Below are positions 8,226 through 17,437 of a stretch of DNA of 64,000 bases, piece by piece. The stretch is taken from the NCBI GenBank assembly GCA_902475545.1, contig CABRZP010000007.1, positions 43,666 through 107,665 of the forward strand. Direction: 5' to 3'. Position numbers and translations under genes: made by a program. This DNA comes from an uncultured bacterium (GTDB lineage: Bacteria; Cyanobacteriota; Vampirovibrionia; Gastranaerophilales; Gastranaerophilaceae). The first letter of the stretch is position 1; each line of letters starts with the position of its first letter. The notes under the pieces are model-generated. The model was not told the origin of the DNA. It worked only from the letters and a program-made list of their open reading frames with translations, and searched no databases.

Positions 8226-9554
8226 TTATGCCTCAGGAACTAAAACAGAAATAACTGCATTATTTAATGCTAAATATTTTCTTATAGAATTTTCTAAATC
8301 CAAAACAGTTATACTGTCTAAATCAGCAAGATAATCCTCAATAAGTTTCAAATCATCACAAACTGTCATGTAATAACCGATTGTTTCACCGATTTCAGAG
8401 ACGGTTTCTGCCGCAAACGCAAAACGTGATTTAATACGTTTTTTAGCCTTTGATAACTCATCTTCTGTAATAGGATTTTCAATAAGTGCTGCCAACTCTT
8501 TTTTTACAAGGTCAAGAGCTTTATCTTTATGTTCAGATTTAAAATTAGCCTGAATAAAGAAATTATTGCCATCTTTAAATTGATAATGTTCAGAACCAAT
8601 AGCATTAAAGATTTTTTCAGGCAATTTTTCAATTAAATTTTGCTGCAACCTAGAACTTGAACCATCGCCAAAAATAATACTAACAAGATCCAAACATATA
8701 GTTTCTTTTAACTCCGCAGCTTTAGGACCAAGCCAGCCAAACATCAAATATGAAGTTTGAACATTTGCTGAAGTTTCAATATATTTTGTTTCAGCCACAG
8801 GAGAATCTATTTCATTAATTCTATTTTCACCTTCAACTCGATTAGGGAAATTAAATTTTTCGCAAAGAGTATTTAAAACTTCTTCGTGATTAAAATCGCC
8901 AACAACAATTGTTGTCATATTTTTAGGAGTATAGAATTTTCTATAATAATTATCAATATCCTCTCTTGTAACCTGCGAAATAATCTCTGGAGTTCCAATA
9001 ACATCTCTTTTATAAGGATGAGATGTATACAGATTTTTATTACAAACATTATAAACCTTTGTCCAAGGCTGGTCTTTTCTCATTCTAATTTCTTCAATAA
9101 CAACATGCCTTTCACGTTTATCAGTAACAGTTGTATCATGAATATCAAATGTTGCACCCAACTCTTCTGCAGGGAATATCGGATCCATCATCATATCGGC
9201 ATGCAAATCAATTGCAAGTTTGAAATCTTTATCATCAATACCCTTTGGAAGAGTAACGTAATAAAAAGTATAATCTTTCCAAGTTGCAGCATTAACAATA
9301 GCACCCTTTGATTCAAGCATTCTGTCAAATTCACCGACTTTATACGAATGAGTACCTTTAAACATCAAATGTTCAAGAAAATGAGATATGCCGTTATTAT
9401 TATCTTCTTCGTTTATAGAACCCGTCTTTACCCATGATGAAACATTAACCATTTCACCTTCTTTGTGAGCCAATACAATCTTATGCCCATTTTCTCTTTC
9501 ATATATTTCTACGTCTTTTGTTAAAAACGGATATTTAACCAATGTTTTATTCAT
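8226..9554 (-). CDS. M16 family zinc peptidase
   Basis: This is a pitrilysin/processing-peptidase-type zinc protease. The inverted zinc motif HFLEH is at residues 58-62, with a downstream acidic segment VIEEIRMRKDQPW that supplies the third ligand. The typical M16 middle motif (HPYKRDVIGTPEII) and the C-terminal inactive-lobe sequences are present. At 442 residues it is a single-chain short M16 of the bacterial YmxG/PqqL type. No signal peptide is visible. It is probably the first gene of an operon with the uracil-DNA glycosylase. The substrate is unknown. Confidence 0.93.
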   Translation of the reverse strand: MNKTLVKYPFLTKDVEIYERENGHKIVLAHKEGEMVNVSSWVKTGSINEEDNNNGISHFLEHLMFKGTHSYKVGEFDRMLESKGAIVNAATWKDYTFYYVTLPKGIDDKDFKLAIDLHADMMMDPIFPAEELGATFDIHDTTVTDKRERHVVIEEIRMRKDQPWTKVYNVCNKNLYTSHPYKRDVIGTPEIISQVTREDIDNYYRKFYTPKNMTTIVVGDFNHEEVLNTLCEKFNFPNRVEGENRINEIDSPVAETKYIETSANVQTSYLMFGWLGPKAAELKETICLDLVSIIFGDGSSSRLQQNLIEKLPEKIFNAIGSEHYQFKDGNNFFIQANFKSEHKDKALDLVKKELAALIENPITEDELSKAKKRIKSRFAFAAETVSEIGETIGYYMTVCDDLKLIEDYLADLDSITVLDLENSIRKYLALNNAVISVLVPEA

Positions 9555-9630
9555 AATACAGCTACCTCTTTATCTTAATACATTTATTATACCATAATGC
9601 AAAAAGTTTTGTTTAATATATAATTCATGT

Positions 9631-10326
9631 ATGAATAATGTTTTAAATAAAATTAAAGGAACAGTTGTTGTATCTGTTCAAGCAATGCCATCAGAACCGC
9701 TTTATCTTGAAAAATGTATGGCTGCAATGATGAAATCTGTAGTAACCGGAGGAGCCGGAGCCTTAAGACTTGCAGGAGCAAGAGATGTAAGAAATGCTAA
9801 ACGCTTATTCAATGTTCCGGTAATCGGCTTAACAAAGCCTAATATAATACCTAAAAACTGGAAAGAAATTGTTTATATAACTCCGACATTAAAAGATGTA
9901 ATTGAACTTATTGAAACTGGTGCAGATATTATAGCTATGGATGGCACCCAGCGAAAACGACCGAATAACGAAAAATTAAAAGATTTAATAAAATTTATTC
10001 ATATAAATAAAAGACTTGCAATGGCAGATATTTCGACATTGGAAGAAGGGTTAAAAGCAGAAGAAGCCGGAGCCGACATACTATCAACAACACTTGCAGG
10101 ATATACTTTAGAATCTGCAAATTCGCCGGCAAAAGAACCGGATTTTGAATTGCTAAAACAACTTGTAGAACAATCAAAACTTCCTGTAGTATTAGAAGGC
10201 AGAATATGGGAACCTGAACAGGTAAATAAAGCCTTTGAACTTGGAGCTCACTGTGTAGTAATCGGTTCAGCAATTACCAGACCACAGCTAATTACTAAGA
10301 GATTTGTATTCAGAGATAAGGGGTAG
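9631..10326 (+). CDS. nanE: N-acetylmannosamine-6-phosphate 2-epimerase
   Basis: This TIM-barrel enzyme converts ManNAc-6-P to GlcNAc-6-P in sialic acid catabolism. It shows the N-terminal VSVQAMPSEPLY, the segment GGAGALRLAGARDV, the catalytic-region Lys in GLTKPN, DIIAMDGTQRKRP, and the phosphate-binding end VVLEGRIWEP...CVVIGSAITRP. Its 231 residues are normal for the family. It is followed 2 nt later by a ROK kinase, the usual partner that makes ManNAc-6-P. No nanA lyase or sialic acid transporter is visible in the window. Confidence 0.92.
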   Translation: MNNVLNKIKGTVVVSVQAMPSEPLYLEKCMAAMMKSVVTGGAGALRLAGARDVRNAKRLFNVPVIGLTKPNIIPKNWKEIVYITPTLKDVIELIETGADIIAMDGTQRKRPNNEKLKDLIKFIHINKRLAMADISTLEEGLKAEEAGADILSTTLAGYTLESANSPAKEPDFELLKQLVEQSKLPVVLEGRIWEPEQVNKAFELGAHCVVIGSAITRPQLITKRFVFRDKG

Positions 10327-10328
10327 TT

Positions 10329-11207
10329 ATGAAAAAAGCACTTGCCATAGATGTAGGCGGAACTAAAATATATAGTGCCATTGTTGATGAAAATGGAGAG
10401 ATAATCTCTGAAATTGAAAAATTTGCAACTCCAAAAACTTTTAATGAAATAAAACAAACATTTGAATCAATTATAAAAAAGCACGAAGATAATGTTGATA
10501 TTATTGCATTTTCTACCTGCGGGGAAGTTAACAATCAAAATACAGGCATAGCAGGTTCAACAGGAAATATTGCAAAAGAATATCCGACAATGAATTTTTT
10601 GGAACTTTCTGATAAACCTGTATTTATAGAAAATGATGCAAACTGTGCCGCATGGGCGGAATATAAAATTGGAGCATCTAAAGGCTCAAATATTTCAGTA
10701 ATGGTAACATTTGGAACCGGTGTTGGCGGCGGAATTATAATTAATAATAAGCTTTTTAAAGGAAAAAGCGGAGCTGCAGGTGCTATGCATTTTAAAATGT
10801 ATCCTGACAAACGCAGACAATGCACATGTGGGGCTTGGGATTGCTTTGAAATATACACATCCGGAAACGGTTTAAAACTTACAGCAGAAGAAATGAGCGG
10901 GAATAAACAGATTACAACTTACGATGTTATAAACGGAGTAAATGAAAAAAATCCGAAAATGCTTGATATATATAATAAATGGCAAAATGATATTGCTAAC
11001 GGATTAGCCGGAGTAGCAAATTTATTTGATCCTGACTGCATTGTTTTATCCGGTTCACTTGCAGAATTTGTAGAAACCGATAAAATTGAAAAATTTGTTA
11101 ATTCTGAAATTGTCACAGCACCAACAAAAATTTATAAAGCAAAAGCCGGAAATTATGCAGGTATGATTGGTGCAGCTCTGCTTGCTTTTGAAAAAGGCGG
11201 TAAATAA
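10329..11207 (+). CDS. nanK: ROK family sugar kinase, probable N-acetylmannosamine kinase
   Basis: This is a sugar kinase of the ROK family. It has the N-terminal phosphate loop DVGGTKIYSAIV, the sugar-binding segment FIENDANCAAWAEY, the second phosphate motif GTGVGGGIII and the ROK zinc motif CTCGAWDCFE. Its 292 residues are normal. Position directly after nanE argues for ManNAc kinase, but glucokinase or GlcNAc kinase cannot be excluded from sequence. Its stop overlaps the start of the following small gene (TAATGG), so they are translationally coupled. Confidence 0.85.
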   Translation: MKKALAIDVGGTKIYSAIVDENGEIISEIEKFATPKTFNEIKQTFESIIKKHEDNVDIIAFSTCGEVNNQNTGIAGSTGNIAKEYPTMNFLELSDKPVFIENDANCAAWAEYKIGASKGSNISVMVTFGTGVGGGIIINNKLFKGKSGAAGAMHFKMYPDKRRQCTCGAWDCFEIYTSGNGLKLTAEEMSGNKQITTYDVINGVNEKNPKMLDIYNKWQNDIANGLAGVANLFDPDCIVLSGSLAEFVETDKIEKFVNSEIVTAPTKIYKAKAGNYAGMIGAALLAFEKGGK

Positions 11208-11428
11208 TGGGAAAATCTAAATCCAGAATTTTCAGAAAAGGTATAAATAATCAAATAACCAAAATCAGCCGTAATGATGCCATCGTTGAGACTGTAAAAT
11301 ATCTCAATGCAAATAAAAATAATGAAGCACACAATCTTATCACTATGTTTGGACTGACAGCAGAAGAAATTCTGGAAGCAGGTGCGAGTTATGAAGCCGT
11401 TGTTGCAATGAAAAATATATTTAAATAA
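11207..11428 (+). CDS. small unknown protein, 73 aa
   Basis: The gene is not recognised. It is a 73-residue protein with a basic N-terminus (MGKSKSRIFRKGINNQ) and two predicted helices, the second with EEILEAGASYEAVVAM. The start codon overlaps the ROK kinase stop by one base and the next gene begins 1 nt after its stop. That tight coupling is the main evidence for it being real. Confidence 0.65.
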   Translation: MGKSKSRIFRKGINNQITKISRNDAIVETVKYLNANKNNEAHNLITMFGLTAEEILEAGASYEAVVAMKNIFK

Positions 11429-11429
11429 A

Positions 11430-12410
11430 ATGATATCCAAAATAATAAAACCTTTCAAAAACTTTATATTCTGGCTTAATTGTGCAAGGTTATATACCTT
11501 ACCGATTACAATATTAAGCTGGATTGTAATCTTTATATATGCACTAAAGCATAACGGTAATGCAATTTTAGGGATAATCGCACTTATCGGAATTTCGCTT
11601 GTACACATGGCTACAAACCTTATTGATGATTACGTAGACTATAAAGTACTTGTTAAAAACGAAGAATGCCAAAAACAAACAAAAGGATTTAAATGTGCAT
11701 ATTTAAAAAACAATCTGGTAACCGTAAAAGATTTACGAAAGACAATAATATTATTTTTGGCTTGTGCTGCCCTGATTGGACTATTTTTATTTTTTATGTC
11801 CGGTAAAGATGTAATATTTTTAGCACTAATTGGTTTAATAATTGCAATAAGTTACCCGAAATTATCCCAGAATGGTCTTGGTGAAATCGCAGTTATAATT
11901 GCTTACGGACCACTATTATTTGAAGGTGTCTATTATGTAATGTGCAAAACTTTCTCAATAGATGTACTTATCCTTTCATTTGCTTGTGCACTTTTTACAA
12001 ATACAATTTTATATACTCACATGCTTATGGATTTTGATGCAGATAAAACCTCACATAAAAAAACTTTGTGTTTACTTCTTAAAACAAAAAATAATGCATT
12101 AAATTTTATACTTGTTTTTTATATTACAGGATTTTTAACAATAGGAATACTTGGAATAAAAACAAATAACTATGCCTATTTTCTCCCTTGGCTTACGTTA
12201 CCTATGATAATCGAGTTGTTTAATGCTCTAAAAAAATATAATCAAGATAAAAACGACATGCCGCAATTACATTTTTGGCACCATCCTATTGACAATTGGG
12301 ATAAAATCAAAGAAACTTCAGATGCTCCATTTTACTTCAGATTTTTATATTCCAGAAATATTTCAACATTATTCATGATTTTGGCATGTATTGGGATACT
12401 TTTTAGCTAA
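11430..12410 (+). CDS. UbiA-type prenyltransferase
   Basis: This is an integral-membrane aromatic prenyltransferase of the UbiA superfamily with about eight hydrophobic helices. The first Asp-rich motif is NLIDDYVDYK and the second, MDFDADKTSHKKT, occupies the place of the usual D..GD...GK.T. Both bind the magnesium-diphosphate of the prenyl donor. The pattern is closest to MenA-like enzymes, but the acceptor is not evident. An insertion between helices 2 and 3 holds two Cys residues (EECQKQTKGFKC). It starts 1 nt after the preceding stop, so it belongs to the nanE operon, which is unusual company for a quinone enzyme. Confidence 0.85.
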   Translation: MISKIIKPFKNFIFWLNCARLYTLPITILSWIVIFIYALKHNGNAILGIIALIGISLVHMATNLIDDYVDYKVLVKNEECQKQTKGFKCAYLKNNLVTVKDLRKTIILFLACAALIGLFLFFMSGKDVIFLALIGLIIAISYPKLSQNGLGEIAVIIAYGPLLFEGVYYVMCKTFSIDVLILSFACALFTNTILYTHMLMDFDADKTSHKKTLCLLLKTKNNALNFILVFYITGFLTIGILGIKTNNYAYFLPWLTLPMIIELFNALKKYNQDKNDMPQLHFWHHPIDNWDKIKETSDAPFYFRFLYSRNISTLFMILACIGILFS

Positions 12411-12604
12411 CAAGCATGTAAATTCGCCCTATAAAAATAGGTTATATTACAAAATGTTAAGCAAATATATCATGTAAAACAGTGATTATAAGCGGGTTTT
12501 GAATTTTAGTATATATTTTTTCAATACAAAATAGCACTTTTTTATATGAACTTTTTTTTATATATATGTAAGCGATTTGAATATTAGTAAAAAAAGGAGA
12601 ATAT

Positions 12605-12793
12605 ATGGCGAGAGTATTGATTTCAATGCCTGAAGAATTTTTAAACAGAATCGATCAGGTTGCAGACGGCGAAAATCGTTCAAGAAGCGAACTAATCAGA
12701 GAAGCTTTGAGAACGTATATCTACAAGCAAAAAATCAAAGAATCAACAGGAGCACTCCAAAATGCTAATTTGCTTGAGTCGTTGTTGAGTTAA
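12605..12793 (+). CDS. ribbon-helix-helix (CopG/NikR-type) DNA-binding protein
   Basis: The 62-residue protein has a beta strand (ARVLISMPEEFL) followed by two helices (NRIDQVADGENRSRSELIREALRTYI), the standard RHH fold with 'RSELIREAL' as the second helix. Such proteins act as dimers binding short palindromes. No toxin gene is adjacent, so it is more likely a stand-alone regulator than an antitoxin. A strong Shine-Dalgarno AAAAAGGAGA precedes the ATG. Confidence 0.88.
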   Translation: MARVLISMPEEFLNRIDQVADGENRSRSELIREALRTYIYKQKIKESTGALQNANLLESLLS

Positions 12794-12836
12794 TCAGTGG
12801 TAAGGAAAAAAGGCGAAACAGATTTGGGAAACACAT

Positions 12837-12871
12837 TATAGAAGCCCTCGATATTTTCGGGGGCTTCTATA
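12837..12871. terminator. bidirectional terminator between RHH gene and trkH
   Basis: The 15-bp stem TATAGAAGCCCTCGA/TCGGGGGCTTCTATA has one T-G pair and a 5-nt loop between two convergent genes. Confidence 0.75.
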
Positions 12872-12878
12872 GTTGTAT

Positions 12879-14345
12879 TTATACTTTTTTGATTTTCCAA
12901 AAATCTTTGTGGAACAAAACTAGGAAAGGTATAATTTCTAAACGTCCAATTAACATTAGAGAAATATACAAAAACTTGGAAATTGAATGCAATGATGAAT
13001 AATTCCCCATTGGTCCAATAGTTGCACCAAATCCCGGCCCAATATCACCAATCGCAGATATAGAAGCAGTCACCCCAATCACAATGTCCTGTTCTATCCA
13101 CGTAAGAATAAAAGCTATCAATGCAGCTATACCAAAATAGCAGAACACAAAGAATAAAGTTTGCCTTAGAACATCAAAAGCAACAACCTTACCGTCAATC
13201 TTTATTGTTAAAACGGCATTTGGATGAAGAATTTTATACAATTCATTTTTTACATATTTAAAAATCAATATCCAACGGGTTATTTTTATACCACCACCGG
13301 CAGATCCGGAACATGATGAAATAAACATACACATAAAAAGTACCAGTTTTGCAGAAAAACACCATTGATGGTAGTCATCACTGGCACTTCCCGTTGATGT
13401 TGATATAGCTAAAACTTGATAAAAAGCTGAAGTTATTGAGTGATAAAGAGAATAACAGTGATGAACTATCAAATCAATACCCACTAAACTTGAAAAAAAT
13501 AACAGAGTAAATAAATAGACTCTAAATTCTTCACTTTTCCAGAATAAAGATAGTTTCCTTTTCGTCAATACTCTGGATTGCAGTACAAAACTTGTACCTG
13601 CAATAAACATAAATATAATAATTATCCAATTTATTACTTCAGAATTATAGCCTTGAATACTTTGAGGATTTGGAGAAAAGCCACCTGCTGACAGTGTTGA
13701 TAAAGAATTACAAACCGCATCAAACGGATTCATGCCGGCAAGCCAAAGACATAATGTACATAAAACAGTCACCCCCGCATAAACAACCCAAAGAGCTGAT
13801 GCAGTATTTTTAATCCTCGGTGTAAATTTATCTTCAGTCGGTCCCGGAGCTTCAGCAAAAAACATCTGACGCCCTGCTACAGCAAATTGTGGCAATATTG
13901 CAACGAATAACACAATAATACCCATACCACCCAGCCATTGAGTGAAAGAACGCCAAAACATCATTGCTTTAGGATAATCAAATCGTTGTAATATAGTTGC
14001 ACCTGTTGTTGTAATGCCTGAAACAGCTTCAAAAAGTGAATCAATAGGACTCAAGCCGAAAAACAAATACGGAATTGTTGAAATCAATGCAAAAACAATC
14101 CATGCCAGAGAAACTATCATTAATGCTTCAGATTTTTTAATGTCGTTTAAAGATTCCGCAGAAGCATTACGTACCGCACGTTTTAACAAACAACCTAAAA
14201 ATAAGGCAATAAACCCTGTTGCAATAAATGGCAGGCAAGAATTCCAATCATGATAATATAAAGCGACAAGAACAGGAATAAACGTAACTAACCCGATATC
14301 CCTCAAAATTAAACTTAGTGCCTTTGTTATATAACTTAATCGCAT
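12879..14345 (-). CDS. trkH: potassium uptake membrane protein TrkH
   Basis: This is the ion-conducting subunit of the Trk K+ uptake system. The 488 residues hold multiple membrane helices and the four selectivity-filter regions of the SKT family: SGITTTGATIL, LSTLSAGGFSPN, STSTGSASDDYH and SAIGDIGPGFGA. The HWRSFTQWLGGMGII-like segment (here MFWRSFTQWLGGMG) is characteristic. Its ATG follows the trkA stop by one nucleotide, giving a trkA-trkH operon. Confidence 0.95.
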   Translation of the reverse strand: MRLSYITKALSLILRDIGLVTFIPVLVALYYHDWNSCLPFIATGFIALFLGCLLKRAVRNASAESLNDIKKSEALMIVSLAWIVFALISTIPYLFFGLSPIDSLFEAVSGITTTGATILQRFDYPKAMMFWRSFTQWLGGMGIIVLFVAILPQFAVAGRQMFFAEAPGPTEDKFTPRIKNTASALWVVYAGVTVLCTLCLWLAGMNPFDAVCNSLSTLSAGGFSPNPQSIQGYNSEVINWIIIIFMFIAGTSFVLQSRVLTKRKLSLFWKSEEFRVYLFTLLFFSSLVGIDLIVHHCYSLYHSITSAFYQVLAISTSTGSASDDYHQWCFSAKLVLFMCMFISSCSGSAGGGIKITRWILIFKYVKNELYKILHPNAVLTIKIDGKVVAFDVLRQTLFFVFCYFGIAALIAFILTWIEQDIVIGVTASISAIGDIGPGFGATIGPMGNYSSLHSISKFLYISLMLIGRLEIIPFLVLFHKDFWKIKKV

Positions 14346-14346
14346 C

Positions 14347-15687
14347 CTACACTACCTTAAAATACTCTTTAACTTTTTCTGCGGTATCTGCTTTTGTAAA
14401 TATTATAAGAATATCATTTTCTCGAATTTGAGTATCCCCTTTTGGAATAATTACATGATTTCGTCTTTGAATAATACCAACAATTGCAGGAGCCGGAAAT
14501 CTCAAATCCATAATTAATTTTCCGCCAAAATCTGATTGAACAGGAATTTCAAGAACTTCTGCCTCTCCTTGCTCTACTGTAGCCAAAATATCTACATTAG
14601 TTTCATCAATATCATTTCTCACTTCATTTATCGCAGACGTTTTAGGCGACACTGCAATATCAATACCGACTTTTTCAAACAAAGGAATGTTGAGCACCTT
14701 GGAAACACGAGAGATTACACGTTTTACACCCAATTGTTTAACCAACAGTGAACACAACAGATTTCTTTCATCGTTATTTGTAACAGAAATTACAACATCA
14801 GACTCCCCGATTTCTTCTTCATCAAGAAGTTTTAAGTTAGTTCCATCACCGTTAATTACAAGCGTTTTATGTAATTCCTCCGCTAAGAATTCACAACGTT
14901 CATAATTTTTTTCGATAATCTTAGTTTTAATTTTCACGTCTTCAAGATTTTTAGCAAGCATATAACCAACATTACCACCGCCAATTACTGTAACAGACTT
15001 AACCTGTTCCTTTTCATGGAAGAATGTACCTGCAAGAATATCTAAAGAATGAGAAGTTCCCATAAAAATCAATTTATCATCTTGATTTATTTCGGTTAAA
15101 CCGTTTGGAATAAATAGCAGGTTATCCCGCTTAATACCAACAATAATAGTGTCTTTAGTAAACCCGCAATCTTTTACCATTTTCCCAACAATAGAAGAAC
15201 CGGCACGAACTTTGTATTCAAGAAGTCTTGCCTTACCATCTGCAAAATTTTCAACATCAAGGGCATGTGCAACAGTTACAATTCTGAACAATTCTTGTGT
15301 CAAAAGTGCTTCCGGCCAAATTACGTAATCAATAAAGAAATCTCCGAGATAATCACCTGTTTTATCCAATTCCATCGTATTTCGGTACTCTTCCTTAGAG
15401 ACGAAACAAATTGTTCGAATACCGCTTATTTTTTTTGCAGACAAACAAGCAACAATATTTGCTTCATCTAAAGTAGTACACGCAATAAAGACATCCGAAT
15501 TAAGAATATCTGCTGATTTTAACACCCCGATATCTGTTGCATTTCCATGTACAAAACTTATATCCAGCTTGTCAAACTCAGCTGTTCTATTTTCCTCTTT
15601 ATCAATAACGGTAATATCATGATCTTCAAAAAACTCTGTAGCAAGAAGACATCCTACTTCCGTTGCCCCGTAAATAACAATTTTCAT
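14347..15687 (-). CDS. trkA: Trk system regulatory subunit TrkA
   Basis: This peripheral regulatory subunit has two RCK_N/RCK_C units. The first Rossmann nucleotide loop is VIYGATEVGCLLATEF and the second is VIGGGNVGYMLAKNL, each followed by a TrkA-C domain (around residues 145-220 and 365-445). Binding of NAD(H)/ATP by these domains gates TrkH. The length of 446 residues is standard. It lies 3 nt after a yggT-type gene and 1 nt before trkH. Confidence 0.95.
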   Translation of the reverse strand: MKIVIYGATEVGCLLATEFFEDHDITVIDKEENRTAEFDKLDISFVHGNATDIGVLKSADILNSDVFIACTTLDEANIVACLSAKKISGIRTICFVSKEEYRNTMELDKTGDYLGDFFIDYVIWPEALLTQELFRIVTVAHALDVENFADGKARLLEYKVRAGSSIVGKMVKDCGFTKDTIIVGIKRDNLLFIPNGLTEINQDDKLIFMGTSHSLDILAGTFFHEKEQVKSVTVIGGGNVGYMLAKNLEDVKIKTKIIEKNYERCEFLAEELHKTLVINGDGTNLKLLDEEEIGESDVVISVTNNDERNLLCSLLVKQLGVKRVISRVSKVLNIPLFEKVGIDIAVSPKTSAINEVRNDIDETNVDILATVEQGEAEVLEIPVQSDFGGKLIMDLRFPAPAIVGIIQRRNHVIIPKGDTQIRENDILIIFTKADTAEKVKEYFKVV

Positions 15688-15690
15688 ATC

Positions 15691-15987
15691 TTACTTTCCT
15701 AATAATCCGGTAATTGCTAATATATAAACTGCACCATAAAGTATAGCATTTCGAATAAATATCAAAACAAAAGTTGCAACAATTGGTGATAAATCGAAAG
15801 GTCCTAATGGCGGTATAAATTTTCTGAACAAATCTAAATATAAATCAACAGAAGAACGAAGAGCATTCAATATAGGATTGTTCCAATTTATACCCGGAAA
15901 CCAAGTAAGTAAACAACGTACAAAAATCATCAATAAAAATATATAAAAACAGTTCGCTATCGCCTCAATAATTTTATATGCTATCAT
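15691..15987 (-). CDS. yggT: YggT family membrane protein (second copy)
   Basis: This 98-residue protein has two hydrophobic regions separated by a loop. The family motif appears as RCLLTWFPGINWNNPIL and DLFRKFIPPLGPFDLSPIVATFVL. YggT proteins (COG0762) are small inner-membrane proteins linked to osmotic and potassium physiology and to membrane organisation. The gene overlaps the upstream yggT-like gene by 14 nt and precedes trkA by 3 nt, suggesting one transcript. Confidence 0.88.
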   Translation of the reverse strand: MIAYKIIEAIANCFYIFLLMIFVRCLLTWFPGINWNNPILNALRSSVDLYLDLFRKFIPPLGPFDLSPIVATFVLIFIRNAILYGAVYILAITGLLGK

Positions 15988-16327
15988 CGTTTGATTCCTC
16001 TTTCGTTTTCTCTGCCTCTTTATTTATTTTCTCAATAAATTCCTCAGGAGTAAGAACAATAATTTCCTTTTCCTTCGGAGCATAAAATTTATTGTAAATT
16101 TTAACAAGTCCGACTGAAATAAATCCTAAAACAAGCATTACTAAAGCAGGAGAAAATGATAATCCCATAATTGGCGGAAGTATATAAAACCCTGCAGCAG
16201 TAAATATTGCATGAAATAGCGGATAATTTGGATTTATATTAGGAACCCAGGAAAGTAAACATGCACCCAAGACAAAATATAAATACAAATTAATTAATCT
16301 GTTAAGAAATACAATAAACTTAGCCAT
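15974..16327 (-). CDS. YggT family membrane protein with charged C-terminal tail
   Basis: This is a second YggT-type protein, with LGACLLSWVPNINPNYPLF and a following PPIMGLSFSPALVMLVLGF corresponding to the two conserved YggT segments. It differs from its neighbour by a cytoplasmic tail of about 35 residues rich in Lys and Glu (EKINKEAEKTKEESNDDS). The two genes overlap by 14 nt and look like an ancient tandem duplication upstream of trkA-trkH. Confidence 0.82.
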   Translation of the reverse strand: MAKFIVFLNRLINLYLYFVLGACLLSWVPNINPNYPLFHAIFTAAGFYILPPIMGLSFSPALVMLVLGFISVGLVKIYNKFYAPKEKEIIVLTPEEFIEKINKEAEKTKEESNDDSI

Positions 16328-16336
16328 AAAATCCTC

Positions 16337-17137
16337 TTATAAATCTAACTTTGTTGTATTTTTACAATCACAGTTGTTTTGTTCTGACGGAATATTTTCT
16401 ATCATAGTAAATAATAGAGATTTTAAATTCGCCACATTGTTATTAAACACTTCCATAACAGCTTCATGAGAAACAGGAGGAACATCACCAACCAAACCTG
16501 CATCATAATCTGTAATTAAAGAAATATTCAACGGACACATATCCAATTCTTTTACAAGATAAGCTTCAGGAAATGCTGTCATATTAATAACCTGCCAACC
16601 TTGTTTAGTAAAGAATGCAGATTCTGCTTTGGTAGAAAATCTTGGACCGTTTATAACAACAACAGTACCTGTTTCATGAATTGTAATACCTAAATCTTTA
16701 CCTGTTTTAATAGCAAGAGCTCTTAATTCAGGACAATATGGATCTGCAGGAGACGGATGTTGTACAACAGGGCCTTCAAAAAATGTCGTTTTTCTGCCGT
16801 CAGTCCAATCAACAAATTGATCACAAATAACAAAATCTCCAGGTTTAACATCTTTTTGTAAACTTCCTGCAGCACAAGGTGAAATTACTCTTTTACAACC
16901 AAGATGTTTCATTGCCCAAACATTTGCTCTAAAGTTAACCAAATGCGGCGGAATAGAATGATCTCTTCCATGACGAGGCATAAACGCAACATTATGCTCT
17001 CCGATTTTACCTAAAAATACACTATCACTTGTTGGTCCGTATGGTGTATCAATTTTTATCTCTTCAATATCTTTTAAAAAGCTGTAAAAACCTGAACCGC
17101 CAAACACACCAATTGTTGCTTTATTTAAAATTTCCAT
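16337..17137 (-). CDS. mtnP: S-methyl-5'-thioadenosine phosphorylase
   Basis: This purine nucleoside phosphorylase-family enzyme splits methylthioadenosine into adenine and methylthioribose-1-phosphate. It has the phosphate-binding GGSGFYSF, the motif MPRHGRDHSIPPH, CAAGSLQKDVKPGDFV, VVVINGPRFSTKAES, and the substrate segment NMTAFPEAYL followed by ITDYDAG. The length of 266 residues fits MTAP class II. The motif GPRFST with NMT distinguishes MTAP from PNP. The gene ends 9 nt upstream of the yggT-like genes and may lead that operon. Confidence 0.93.
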   Translation of the reverse strand: MEILNKATIGVFGGSGFYSFLKDIEEIKIDTPYGPTSDSVFLGKIGEHNVAFMPRHGRDHSIPPHLVNFRANVWAMKHLGCKRVISPCAAGSLQKDVKPGDFVICDQFVDWTDGRKTTFFEGPVVQHPSPADPYCPELRALAIKTGKDLGITIHETGTVVVINGPRFSTKAESAFFTKQGWQVINMTAFPEAYLVKELDMCPLNISLITDYDAGLVGDVPPVSHEAVMEVFNNNVANLKSLLFTMIENIPSEQNNCDCKNTTKLDL

Positions 17138-17343
17138 AACTGTTATCCCCTTATCTTATTATACTAATTGAATATAGCAATATTACACTATAAAAAACAA
17201 ATTTTCAAACCATAAATAAAACTTCACATAGAACTAATACCACAGACTAATATAAAACTATACACATTGAGAATATATAAAGATGCAAATATTAAGTTAA
17301 ATATAATTAATCTTTTTCATACTTCCAGCTATTCTTAATTCAA

Positions 17344-17370
17344 ATGAGGACATTTGTCCTCTTTTTTTTA
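17344..17370 (+). terminator. orphan intrinsic terminator with no gene before it
   Basis: The hairpin GAGGAC-ATTT-GTCCTC is followed by a run of eight or more T on the plus strand. No plus-strand gene lies in the preceding 200 nt, so it may end a small RNA or an upstream leader. The rest of 17138-17343 is very AT-rich and shows nothing else I can name. Confidence 0.6.
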
Positions 17371-17380
17371 TGCAATAAAT

Positions 17381-17409
17381 TTTACATATTGCAAAACATG
17401 TGCTAATAT
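17381..17409 (+). promoter_or_regulatory. promoter of the 17438 gene
   Basis: TTTACA and TAATAT are separated by 17 nt, with a TGC just before the -10 (extended -10). It lies 29 nt before the ATG and ahead of an AAGAGAGGG ribosome binding site. Confidence 0.7.
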
Positions 17410-17437
17410 AAATTCATAAAAAGAGAGGGATATAATT

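Noticed and set aside
8886..9311. 141-codon plus-strand frame inside the M16 peptidase gene
   Set aside because: It is antisense to a well-supported gene and its Ile/Asn/Cys-rich product looks like a reverse-complement shadow.
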